Source of the DNA: an uncultured Oscillospiraceae bacterium
Lineage (GTDB): Bacteria > Bacillota > Clostridia > Oscillospirales > Oscillospiraceae
DNA length: 18,820 nucleotides
Reading direction: 5' to 3'
Assembly: GCA_900757415.1 (NCBI GenBank)
Contig: CAAENU010000211.1
Location: 1-18,820, forward strand
Shown piece by piece: positions 7,067 to 13,846 of the stretch. The position numbers and the translations under genes were made by a program. The notes below the pieces were generated by a model. It did not search any database and was not told the origin of the DNA. It saw only the letters and a program-made list of their open reading frames with translations. The stretch's first letter is position 1. Every line of letters starts with the position of its first letter.

Positions 7067-7117
7067 AACAGAAGCGGCAAAACGAATGTAATTTGTAAAA
7101 AGTCGGAGGTAAAAGCA

Positions 7118-7789
7118 ATGACTTTCAGCGATATTTTTAAATCAAGCTTTCTGGAGAGCATTACGGAATTTTCGCCGTTGGATGTGCTGCTGGGCATGGC
7201 GGCGTCATTGGTGGTAGGTCTCTTCATTTTTGTGATCTATAAAAAAACATTTACCGGCGTTATGTATTCTACCGGTTTTGCCCTGACGCTGGTAGGCCTG
7301 GCACTGGTAACGACGCTGGTGATCATGGCGGTTACATCTAATGTAGTGCTGTCGCTGGGCATGGTGGGCGCTTTGTCAATCGTTCGTTTCCGCGCGGCGA
7401 TCAAGGAGCCGATGGAGATCGTGTTCCTGTTTTGGTCTATTGCGGCGGGAATCGTGATCGGCGCGGGCATGATCCCGTTGGCCGTGGTGGGGTCCGCCGT
7501 TGTTGGCGTGGTGCTGCTGCTGTTTGCAAACCGCAAGAGCCGGGAGGATGCTTATATTCTGGTGCTCAACTGTGCCGATGAAGCGGCCGAGCAGGCTGCT
7601 ATGGACTTGGTCCGAAAGGTGGCATTGCGCTGCGGCGTCAAGACGAAAACCGTAAACCGGAATGGCATCGAACTGACTGCGGAACTGCGCATCAAAAAGG
7701 ATGACACTGCGTTCGTCAACCGCGTCATGGAGCTGCCCGGTATCAGCGATGCCGCGCTGGTCAGCTACAACGGTGAATATATGTCCTGA
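7118..7789 (+). CDS. DUF4956 family membrane protein
   Basis: A 223-residue protein with an N-terminal membrane half and a soluble C-terminal half (from about residue 135). Hydrophobic segments lie near residues 22-40, 51-74, 77-88 and 100-134. The conserved DUF4956 signature is clear: YKKTFTGVMYSTGF, then SLGMVGALSIVRFRAAIKEP, then FLFWSIAAGIVIGAG. The C-terminal domain, about 85 residues, resembles a small alpha/beta regulatory fold. GGAGGT 7 bp upstream supports ATG 7118. It lies 51 bp after the VTC gene and 20 bp before the CotH-like gene. Family function is unknown; a membrane partner of the VTC protein is a reasonable inference. Confidence 0.88.
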   Translation: MTFSDIFKSSFLESITEFSPLDVLLGMAASLVVGLFIFVIYKKTFTGVMYSTGFALTLVGLALVTTLVIMAVTSNVVLSLGMVGALSIVRFRAAIKEPMEIVFLFWSIAAGIVIGAGMIPLAVVGSAVVGVVLLLFANRKSREDAYILVLNCADEAAEQAAMDLVRKVALRCGVKTKTVNRNGIELTAELRIKKDDTAFVNRVMELPGISDAALVSYNGEYMS

Positions 7790-7809
7790 CAGGAGGGGGG
7801 GAGCGACCC

Positions 7810-8838
7810 ATGATCGCGCATAAGCATATGCCGAAAATTGCTGCGGCGCTTATGGCGGTGGCTGTGTGCCTGTGCCTTGTGGCAGCCATGCGTTCCGGAG
7901 CAGTAAAGAAAGCGCTGGGCGACAGCGGCGTTTCGATGGGGTATGAAACGGCACTGTTTGATACAAGCCAGCCGCTGACAGTCAATATCCTGATGGATGA
8001 GGAGGACTGGCAGTTCATGCTGGATAACGCTGCCGCCGAGACCTACTACACCTGCAATGTGGAGATTAACGGCGAGATATTCTGCCGGGTGGGGATCCGG
8101 CCGAAGGGCAATACCAGCCTTACATCTATTGCCAATGATCCTACCACGGATCGCTACAGCTTCAAGTTGGAATTTGACCAGTATGTGGAGGGTCAGACCT
8201 GCTATGGGTTGGATAAGCTGGTGCTGAATAATAACTATGCCGATGCAACATATATGAAAGAAGCACTGGTGTACGATATGTACCGATTTCTGGGAGTGGA
8301 CGCATCGCTTTATAACTACGCGGCCATTTATGTAAATGGTGAGTATTGGGGTGCCTATCTGGCGCTGGAAGCTGTGGAGGACAGCTTTTTGCTGCGCAAT
8401 TACGGTGCGCAGAGCGGTGCGCTGTATAAACCGGAGGGGGTGGACGCGGGCCGCGGCGGAAAGGCGGTGACGGATTTCTTTGATGCGCTGCTGGAAAATG
8501 AGACATACCGCGCTCAATATGAAGCGTATCTGCGCCAGCTGGCGAAGGAATATGTACAGGGAGGGATGCTGGAGAGCTTTTATACCCGTACCCGCAGCCA
8601 GATCGACCAATTGGTACAGGATGATCCCACGGCTTTTTATGACTATGATGCTTATGACGACGCGGCACAGATGCTTTTGCAGGTGGTGCAGCTTCGCGGC
8701 AGGAGCGTTTTGCTGCAGCTCAGCGGTGCAGAAGAAGCGGTGGATACGACAGGGATCGACCTGCGTATTATGGGCGGCATGAATGGCGGCTTTGGCGGCG
8801 GAGAAGCGCCGCAGGGCGGTCCTGACCGAATGAGTTGA
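7810..8838 (+). CDS. CotH-like protein lacking the central catalytic region
   Basis: A 342-residue secreted or anchored protein (hydrophobic segment about residues 10-26). The N-terminal part is typical CotH kinase family: LFDTSQPLTVNILMDEEDW, CRVGIRPKGNTSL, DKLVLNNNYAD and NGEYWGAYLALEAVEDSFL, then YKPEG. The C-terminal part is also typical: TDFFDALLENETYRAQY, TRSQIDQLVQDDPTAFY and a Gly-rich tail. Between them (around residue 215, near 8448-8466) the expected segment of roughly 130-150 residues, with the NYYLYE and PWDYN-like motifs of the active site, is missing without any frameshift. CotH kinases phosphorylate spore-coat and other secreted proteins; this one is probably inactive, or the deletion is an assembly artefact. 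The ribosome binding site AGGAGGGGG lies before ATG 7810. Last gene of the VTC operon. Confidence 0.8.
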   Translation: MIAHKHMPKIAAALMAVAVCLCLVAAMRSGAVKKALGDSGVSMGYETALFDTSQPLTVNILMDEEDWQFMLDNAAAETYYTCNVEINGEIFCRVGIRPKGNTSLTSIANDPTTDRYSFKLEFDQYVEGQTCYGLDKLVLNNNYADATYMKEALVYDMYRFLGVDASLYNYAAIYVNGEYWGAYLALEAVEDSFLLRNYGAQSGALYKPEGVDAGRGGKAVTDFFDALLENETYRAQYEAYLRQLAKEYVQGGMLESFYTRTRSQIDQLVQDDPTAFYDYDAYDDAAQMLLQVVQLRGRSVLLQLSGAEEAVDTTGIDLRIMGGMNGGFGGGEAPQGGPDRMS

Positions 8839-8852
8839 ACGCGCACAAAAGC

Positions 8853-8886
8853 GATACGCCCTGCCGTATTGACGGCAGGGCGTATC
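8853..8886. terminator. convergent hairpin terminator after the CotH-like gene
   Basis: GATACGCCCTGCCGT (8853-8867) pairs perfectly with 8872-8886 around ATTG. It lies between the CotH-like stop at 8838 and the stop of the minus-strand small gene at 8903. U-tracts are poor on both sides, so efficiency is uncertain. Confidence 0.7.
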
Positions 8887-8902
8887 TATATGATCGCGGG
8901 GC

Positions 8903-9082
8903 TTACACAGCGCCGCCGCGTGTAATATGGCGAAGAATACCGAAAAGGCACAGCAGTCCCGTAACACAGGCTATCGACACCGTGACATAGGCCAATGAGG
9001 AAAACTGGGGAAACAGAAACCCAACAACAGTGCAGGCAAGACACAACATAACGCCTGCGGCAACCGGCAGCAACTGCTTCAT
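8903..9082 (-). CDS. small two-helix membrane protein, unknown
   Basis: A 59-residue protein with two hydrophobic stretches (about residues 4-24 and 30-50) and a basic tail RHITRGG. ATG at 9082-9080 is preceded by AAAGGAG at 6 bp spacing, which is the main support that it is a real gene. I do not recognise a family. A longer open frame continues upstream on the same strand, but that part is out-of-frame with, and inside, the purine permease gene. A TATACT (minus strand, 9140-9135) could be its -10, without a clear -35. It follows the permease gene after a terminator, so it is likely transcribed alone. Confidence 0.65.
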   Translation of the reverse strand: MKQLLPVAAGVMLCLACTVVGFLFPQFSSLAYVTVSIACVTGLLCLFGILRHITRGGAV

Positions 9083-9216
9083 GGCAATACTCCTTTCACG
9101 ATATAAACGGTACTTTTGCTTCTTCTGTATTCTCAGTATAAGCGGAAAATCGGTAAATATCATTACGAAAGCATTGCACTTTGGTAACAGCTTTGGATAC
9201 AAATTGGTTACAAAGG

Positions 9217-9257
9217 AAAAAAGAGGGGCGGAAAACCAAAATGGTTTTCCGCCCCTC
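9217..9257 (-). terminator. intrinsic terminator of the purine permease gene
   Basis: A perfect 16-bp stem (9223-9238 with 9242-9257) and AAA loop, followed on the minus strand by six Ts (9222-9217). It lies 23 bp past the permease stop codon. Confidence 0.9.
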
Positions 9258-9279
9258 CTGCAATCAGAGAGCTGCGGCA

Positions 9280-10710
9280 TTACACCACGACGAAGAATTT
9301 TACCAGGAATAGCGCCGCAATGACATAGGTCAGCACGGAGACATCCTTGGCGTGGCCGGAGAACACCTTGATCACGGTGTAGGAGATCATGGCCAGACCG
9401 ATGCCGTGGCCGATGGAGCCGGAGATGGGCATAGCCAGAAGCATGATAAACACCGGTACGATCTGATCCAGATCGTCGAAATCCACATTCTTCAGCCCCT
9501 GCAGCATCAGAATGCCCACATAGATCAGAGCAGAGGATGTGGCGGCTGCGGGGATGATGGCAGCCACAGGCGCGATGAACATGCAGGCAAGGAACATAAA
9601 CGCGGCGGTCAGAGAAGTCAGGCCCGTGCGGCCGCCGGCCTCGACACCGGAAGCGGACTCCACAAAGGTGGTGACGGTGGACGTGCCGCAGCACGCGCCG
9701 GCGACGGTGCCCACAGCGTCAGACAGCAGGGCCTCTTTCATCTTGGGCATATTGCCGTCCTTGTCGGTCATGCCGGCGCGGGAAGCGGTGCCCACCAGCG
9801 TGCCGATGGTGTCGAACATGTCGATCATGCAGAACGTGATGACAAGGCTGATGGCGGTGAACCAGCCGATGCGGAAGAAGTCGCTGAAGTCAAACTTGAA
9901 CAGTGTGGTGGTTGCCATGTCGTGGAAAGGAGGCAGGAAAGAGGCACCCTCCAGAGAGGCGAAGGGGTTTATTTTCAGGAAAATGAAGCTGCCTGCCCAG
10001 TAAATAACAGAGGCGGCCAGCATACCCACCAAAACGGCAGCCTTGACACCTTTTTTTGCCAGCAGGATGATGACGAACAGACCTATAAACATGGTGACCA
10101 CCGTCAGTACCATGGTGCTGTATTCCGCGCCCATATGCTCCTTGATGACGCTGGGCGTCATGGCGCCGAAGAAGTCGCGCAGGACATAGAAAGGACTGGC
10201 GTAGCCGTTGCCCTCGGCATAAATGCCCACGTTGGAGCCAAGACCGATATTCATCAGCATCAGCCCGATGGCAGGGCCGATGCCCAGACGGACGCCCAGC
10301 GGAATGGCATGTACGATCTTATCGCGGATATTGAACACGCTGAGGATCAGGAATACGATGCCTTCCACCAGAATGATGCACAGAACAGCCTGAAAGGCGC
10401 TGGTATAATCGGTGTTCAGCATGGCGGCAATGTTGCCGGCGATCACAGCAAAAAAGCTGTTCAGTCCCATGCCGGGCGCCATGACAAACGGTTTGTTGGC
10501 GAGGAAAGCCATGCATACCGTGCCGATGGCGCTGGCGATGCAGGTGGCCAGAAATACGCCGTTCCAAAGCGGGGTGCCAACAGCAAAGCCGGTCAACAGA
10601 TTGGGATTCAGGGCGATGATGTACGCCATGGTCATGAAGGTGGTCAGGCCGGCCAGAATCTCGGTTCTGACAGTGGTGCCGTTCTCCTTCAGGTGGAAAA
10701 TGCGATCCAT
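9280..10710 (-). CDS. NCS2 family purine permease (AzgA/PbuG-type, adenine/guanine/hypoxanthine)
   Basis: A 476-residue integral membrane transporter of the AzgA-like branch (COG2252) of nucleobase:cation symporters. Diagnostic stretches are EILAGLTTFMTMAYIIALNP at the start, FVMAPGMGLNSFF, the MIDMFDTIGTLVG segment, and GACCGTSTVTTFVESASGV with GGRTGLTS. Length and the roughly 12-14 hydrophobic segments fit the family. It probably imports guanine/hypoxanthine or adenine with protons; the exact base cannot be read from sequence. ATG at 10710-10708 has AAAAGGAG upstream at a rather long 12-bp spacing. It has its own promoter and terminator. No purine riboswitch is present upstream, although the nearby guanine deaminase has one. 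A long open frame on the opposite strand is a shadow. Confidence 0.92.
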   Translation of the reverse strand: MDRIFHLKENGTTVRTEILAGLTTFMTMAYIIALNPNLLTGFAVGTPLWNGVFLATCIASAIGTVCMAFLANKPFVMAPGMGLNSFFAVIAGNIAAMLNTDYTSAFQAVLCIILVEGIVFLILSVFNIRDKIVHAIPLGVRLGIGPAIGLMLMNIGLGSNVGIYAEGNGYASPFYVLRDFFGAMTPSVIKEHMGAEYSTMVLTVVTMFIGLFVIILLAKKGVKAAVLVGMLAASVIYWAGSFIFLKINPFASLEGASFLPPFHDMATTTLFKFDFSDFFRIGWFTAISLVITFCMIDMFDTIGTLVGTASRAGMTDKDGNMPKMKEALLSDAVGTVAGACCGTSTVTTFVESASGVEAGGRTGLTSLTAAFMFLACMFIAPVAAIIPAAATSSALIYVGILMLQGLKNVDFDDLDQIVPVFIMLLAMPISGSIGHGIGLAMISYTVIKVFSGHAKDVSVLTYVIAALFLVKFFVVV

Positions 10711-10772
10711 AGTGATATGATTCTCCTTTTCTCTTTGCAGCTACGCGACCATTCTTGGCGGCGTGCATGATT

Positions 10773-10801
10773 ATCTTAACGCTATTTAACAAAATTTACA
10801 A
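10773..10801 (-). promoter_or_regulatory. putative sigma-A promoter of the purine permease
   Basis: On the minus strand TTGTAA (10801-10796), 17 bp, TAAGAT (10778-10773), about 63 bp ahead of the start codon. The -10 is weak (4 of 6). The leader between promoter and gene has no aptamer that I can recognise. Confidence 0.4.
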
Positions 10802-10870
10802 GACTCTTTATGAGGAGAACTAAAAATTTTTGTACAAAGCAAAGAAATGCAGGGACGATTCGCGGTCTGC

Positions 10871-12006
10871 CTATGGGGTGCATAGAGCGAAACACGGCCC
10901 CTTTCGTAAACCGGGTGTTGGCGGCACGTTAGCCTTTTTGCGGCAGGGCAAACCGCCGGGACGGCGATAGTACAGTAGTGCCGCAAAAATCAGCAGCGCC
11001 GTAACGGACAGGCTGATGGGATACGCCGCCATAATGGTCTGAAATGTCCGGCTTTGGGGAAACACAAATTGAATCCACGCGATACGGATACCGCATACGC
11101 CGAGTATGGTCAGCAGCGCCGGAGCCAGTGATATACCAAAACCCCGCAGGTAGCCGCTCATGACATCATACAGCAAACTGAACGAGTGGGACAGCATGAC
11201 CATCACCAATCGGATATAACCGGTGGACACCACCTTGGGATCGCTGTTGAAGATGGCCGGCAGCTGCTTGCCGAAGAACAGAATCACGGCAATAGCCGCA
11301 GCCAGCGTGATGATTCCTTCGGTCAGGCACAGCGCCAGCGTCCTTTTGCAGCGGCCCAATTCTCCCGCACAGAAGTTCTGCCCCACAAAGATGGTGCAGG
11401 CCTGAGAGAAAGCGTTCAGAATATCATAGGTGATGATCTCAATATTAAAAGCCGCACTGGATGCCGCCATGACCACTGTGCCCAGGCTGTTGATGGCGGA
11501 CTGGATGACGATATTGGAAATGGCGAACACGGCGCTCTGGATGCCGGCCGGCAGGCCAATACGCAAAATGCGCCGCAGGATCGTGAGGTCGATACGAAGC
11601 TGCTTTGGCTCCAGATGGATGTCCATGGCGGGGCGGCTGCCAGCTCGCCCAGCAGCGCCACCATTGTGCCGCCCAATACGGACACCAGAATGGAGGTGTG
11701 AACGGCTTTTGTCACGGTTTCTCTGTCTCCGTGGCCGATAGCGTGGACAATCACCACATTGGTGCCCAAGGCAATGCCAATGAATAAATTGACGATCAGG
11801 CCAATGATGGAACTGTTGGCCCCCACCGCAGCTACGGCTGCCGTGCGCTCCGCTCCGGTGAAATTACCCACCACGGCAATATCGGAGGCGTTGAATAGCT
11901 GCTCCAGTATGGCGGTGGCCGCCACCGGCAGGGCAAAGCGCGGTATTTTGCTCCAGATGGGGCCGTGCAGCATATCAAGCTGCCGCTTTTGTGTGTTGGC
12001 TGCCAA
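10871..12006 (-). pseudogene. MATE family efflux transporter, broken (internal deletion plus frameshift)
   Basis: Two partial frames together resemble a MATE (DinF/NorM-type) drug or metabolite:cation antiporter. The first begins at a probable TTG (12006) with AAAGGGG upstream and reads QLDMLHGPIW, FALPVAATAILEQLFNASD and GIALGTNVVIVHAIG, ending its homology after GGTMVALLGELAA near 11645. The second, in another frame from about 11626, reads HLEPKQLRIDLTILRRILRI and continues normally through FVGQNF, YLRGFG and a C-terminal FQTIMAAYP. About 100 residues covering several central membrane helices are absent at the junction. The result cannot be a working transporter. The 277-bp TA-flanked element sits 43 bp upstream of the start. 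Confidence 0.85.
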
Positions 12007-12049
12007 GGTTATATACCCCTTTCGCGGAAAATGGCATAAAGCCTTTTTA

Positions 12050-12326
12050 CCATCGATTAACAAGGGCAAACACGCCTGACAGCGTGTCTTTCCGGTGTTT
12101 TTTGCCCTTTTCACCTTGGCGGGCGGCGGGCCGCCTGCGTCTCAAAAACCAAAAATCACTCGAAAATCCATCGCTGGCAGGTGCGAGGACAGCTTTGCCG
12201 GAGCAGAAATGTGTCCAGACAAGAAAAGAGACCCGCAGAGAATACTTGCCGTATTGTCAAGGGGCTTGACGCAGTATGGGCGCATTTCTGAGCGTCAAAA
12301 CCGTGTCTTCCCTTGTCAATCGATGG
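12050..12326. mobile_element. MITE-like element with imperfect terminal inverted repeats and TA flanks
   Basis: The left end reads CCATCGATTAACAAGGG and the right end, read inward on the other strand, CCATCGATTGACAAGGG; over 25 bp, 22 positions agree. The element is flanked on both sides by TA (12048-12049 and 12327-12328), the target duplication of IS630/mariner-type transposition. No open frame worth calling lies inside. The interior has a small hairpin ACACGC/GCGTGT (12070-12087), arms AAGGGCAAA / TTTTGCCCTT around it, a GC-rich patch near 12118-12140 and GTCAAG-GGG-CTTGAC (12256-12270). It is a candidate non-autonomous transposon; copy number cannot be judged from one window. Confidence 0.65.
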
Positions 12327-12373
12327 TATGGCAATCACTTTACAACGGTTTTATGTTGCAGTACACTATAAAT

Positions 12374-12414
12374 ATTGCAACCTGCTTTTCAAATTTTGAA
12401 AAGCAGGTTGCAAT
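12374..12414. repeat. perfect 20-bp palindrome with a single central base
   Basis: ATTGCAACCTGCTTTTCAAA (12374-12393), one T, and its exact reverse complement (12395-12414). The AT-rich part is at the centre, the reverse of a normal terminator. It lies downstream of spoIIP and 46 bp outside the MITE-like element. It may act as a factor-independent terminator or RNA stabiliser for spoIIP, or be a protein-binding or repeat element. The remaining sequence at 12329-12373 and 12415-12479 shows nothing else. Confidence 0.75.
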
Positions 12415-12479
12415 GGAATTTTCCGCCTGATGGCCGCCATAGTCGATTTAAAGGGACTCCTTCTGTAATATTATGCCGC

Positions 12480-13613
12480 TCAGACTTTTGTTTTCAGCAG
12501 GACCTGTGCAAAACCGTCGGCGAAGATGCGGGCGCTGTTCAGCGCCTCGTCCAGTGAATTGCCTGCCGCCCCCACCTCTACCAGCATAGAGCCGAGAGAT
12601 TTATGCTGGTTATAGTTGGAGTTGCGCAGCGTGATGGGACGCATCACGGTGGGGTGTCCGGCGTTGATGGCTTCCGCCGTGGCAATAGCCAGCTTCAGGT
12701 TTTCCTGCCAGCCGTCATGGTTGCTGCCCATGATAAAGCTGAGCTGCGCGGCGTTGGGATCCTCCTGCGAAATCAGCTTATACTGCCGGCGCTGCGCATC
12801 CTCCACGGCGTCGCGGTGGATGTCAAGAATAAATGTAAGGGAGGGATATTTTTCCAGATAACTTTCGATTCCCTCTACCGACCTGCCATAAGCCCCCTCA
12901 TACAGGGGATCGTCATACAGCGTTCGGTCGTGTACGACCGAGATGCCGTGTGCGGACAGTACGGAGGCGATCTCATCGCCGATGCGCACCACATTTTTGC
13001 TGGTGTCCGAGGTGCGGCAGGTGCCGGTGGATACATATTCCTGCCCGGCGGGCATAGTGTAGGCCTCGCTGCCGTGGGTGTGCAGGATCAGCACCTGCGG
13101 CGTGCCGGCCGACAGACGGGCGGAAAAGCTTTCGGCGGACAAAGCCTGCGCATCCAGCGTTTTGTTGGAGGCGTTTTTAATATATACGCCGCGCACTACC
13201 GTGTAGCCTGCGGGGTTGGTGATCCTTACCGTTTGGGATGGCACGCCGTTGTCGGGGAAAGTAAGCTCCGGGCGATACAGCGGCTGCGCAGCCGCTGTAT
13301 CGCCGGCGATATCAGAGACCGCCTGTGAGGCAGGTTCCTGCGATGTCGGAAGTTTTGCTTCGGACTGAACGGCGTTTTCCAGATTGGCCATAACCTGCAC
13401 GCGGGCTGACAGCAGCGCCGGCGACTGTGAGAGCGCCAGCAGTGTGGGAATGGACAGGCGGATGGAGGACCAATTGCCCAGTTCCCATTGCAGCAGCCAG
13501 CACGCGGCGCTGTCACGGCAAGGATTTTTTTGCTCTGCGCCTGCGGCGGTTGTTACCAGTGCCGCTGCGGCCAGCAGCATTGCTGCGGTGCGGCGCAGCC
13601 ATTTCTTGGCCAT
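12480..13613 (-). CDS. spoIIP: stage II sporulation protein P
   Basis: A 377-residue SpoIIP, the peptidoglycan amidase/endopeptidase that works with SpoIID and SpoIIM to thin the septum and drive engulfment. An N-terminal signal or anchor helix spans about residues 6-26, a variable linker follows, and the amidase domain fills the C-terminal half. Motifs are VLILHTHGSEAY (zinc-ligand His), KNVVRIGDEIASVL, FILDIHRDAVED (second His), RPITLRNSNYNQH and GSMLVEVGAAGNSLDEA (catalytic Glu). I chose ATG 13613-13611 because GAGGTGA lies 5 bp upstream; a TTG at 13631 would fall inside the promoter. It stands alone and divergent from guaD. In Bacillus, gpr often precedes it; not here. Confidence 0.93.
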   Translation of the reverse strand: MAKKWLRRTAAMLLAAAALVTTAAGAEQKNPCRDSAACWLLQWELGNWSSIRLSIPTLLALSQSPALLSARVQVMANLENAVQSEAKLPTSQEPASQAVSDIAGDTAAAQPLYRPELTFPDNGVPSQTVRITNPAGYTVVRGVYIKNASNKTLDAQALSAESFSARLSAGTPQVLILHTHGSEAYTMPAGQEYVSTGTCRTSDTSKNVVRIGDEIASVLSAHGISVVHDRTLYDDPLYEGAYGRSVEGIESYLEKYPSLTFILDIHRDAVEDAQRRQYKLISQEDPNAAQLSFIMGSNHDGWQENLKLAIATAEAINAGHPTVMRPITLRNSNYNQHKSLGSMLVEVGAAGNSLDEALNSARIFADGFAQVLLKTKV

Positions 13614-13630
13614 ATCGATCACCTCGGACA

Positions 13631-13659
13631 AGTGTATGCGCCGGCAGCATGCCTTATGA
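13631..13659 (-). promoter_or_regulatory. sigma-E-like promoter of spoIIP
   Basis: On the minus strand TCATAAG (13659-13653), 14 bp, CATACACT (13638-13631). The -10 matches the Bacillus sigma-E consensus CATACAHT fully and the -35 matches KMATATT at five of seven. Transcription would start near 13624, so the GAGGTGA ribosome binding site (13625-13619) would lie at the very 5' end of the mRNA, which is tight and is a caveat. Confidence 0.55.
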
Positions 13660-13675
13660 CAACAAAATAATCTGC

Positions 13676-13704
13676 TTGCAAAATAATACTATATGTGCTA
13701 AAAT
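13676..13704 (+). promoter_or_regulatory. sigma-A promoter of the guanine deaminase transcript
   Basis: TTGCAA at 13676-13681, exactly 17 bp, and TAAAAT at 13699-13704. Transcription would begin near 13711, a few bases before the riboswitch aptamer, which is the usual arrangement. Confidence 0.75.
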
Positions 13705-13718
13705 GCTAGTAATGAAAA

Positions 13719-13785
13719 ACTCATATAGCTGCGCCGTTATGGGGCGCGGCGTTTCTACGGTGTCGCCGATGACACCACTATGAGT
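13719..13785 (+). promoter_or_regulatory. guanine-class purine riboswitch aptamer
   Basis: P1 is ACTCATA (13719-13725) with TATGAGT (13779-13785). P2 is 13728-13735 with 13743-13750 and loop GTTATGG; P3 is GGTGTC (13759-13764) with GACACC (13771-13776). The J2/3 core TTTCTA (13752-13757) is the hallmark of the class, and the loop-loop contact can form between GG (13741-13742) and CC (13766-13767). The base that sets ligand specificity, just before the 3' strand of P1, is C13778, as in guanine aptamers (adenine aptamers have U). It sits between the guaD promoter and gene. Confidence 0.93.
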
Positions 13786-13824
13786 GCTTTGCCGCAGGGG
13801 ACGGTGGGGCGCTCATTTTATTTT
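13782..13824 (+). terminator. riboswitch-controlled terminator ahead of guaD
   Basis: GAGTGCTTTGCCG (13782-13794) can pair with CGGTGGGGCGCTC (13802-13814) over 13 positions, including five G-U pairs, around a 7-base loop, followed by ATTTTATTTT. Its first four bases are the last four of the P1 strand of the aptamer, so P1 and the full terminator cannot form together. Ligand binding would therefore favour readthrough. Confidence 0.7.
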
Positions 13825-13846
13825 ACCTGAAAAGAGGGATCGTTTC

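Noticed and set aside
7765..8967. Minus-strand open frame across the CotH-like gene
   Set aside because: No domain, no ribosome binding site, and it crosses the convergent terminator at 8853-8886.
8903..9694. 263-codon minus-strand protein ending in the small membrane protein
   Set aside because: The upstream two thirds lies out of frame within the permease gene and its terminator. Only the last 59 codons have a ribosome binding site and sensible hydrophobic pattern.
9352..10770. Long plus-strand open frame (472 codons) opposite the purine permease
   Set aside because: Its translation is rich in His, Gly, Asp and Ala as expected from the antisense of a membrane protein, without any family resemblance.
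10711..10870. Purine riboswitch ahead of the permease gene
   Set aside because: No TTTCTA core or ACTCATA-type P1 pairing is present in this leader.
13784..13846. Upstream GTG start for guanine deaminase
   Set aside because: It lies inside the riboswitch P1 and terminator; the extra residues do not belong to the family.
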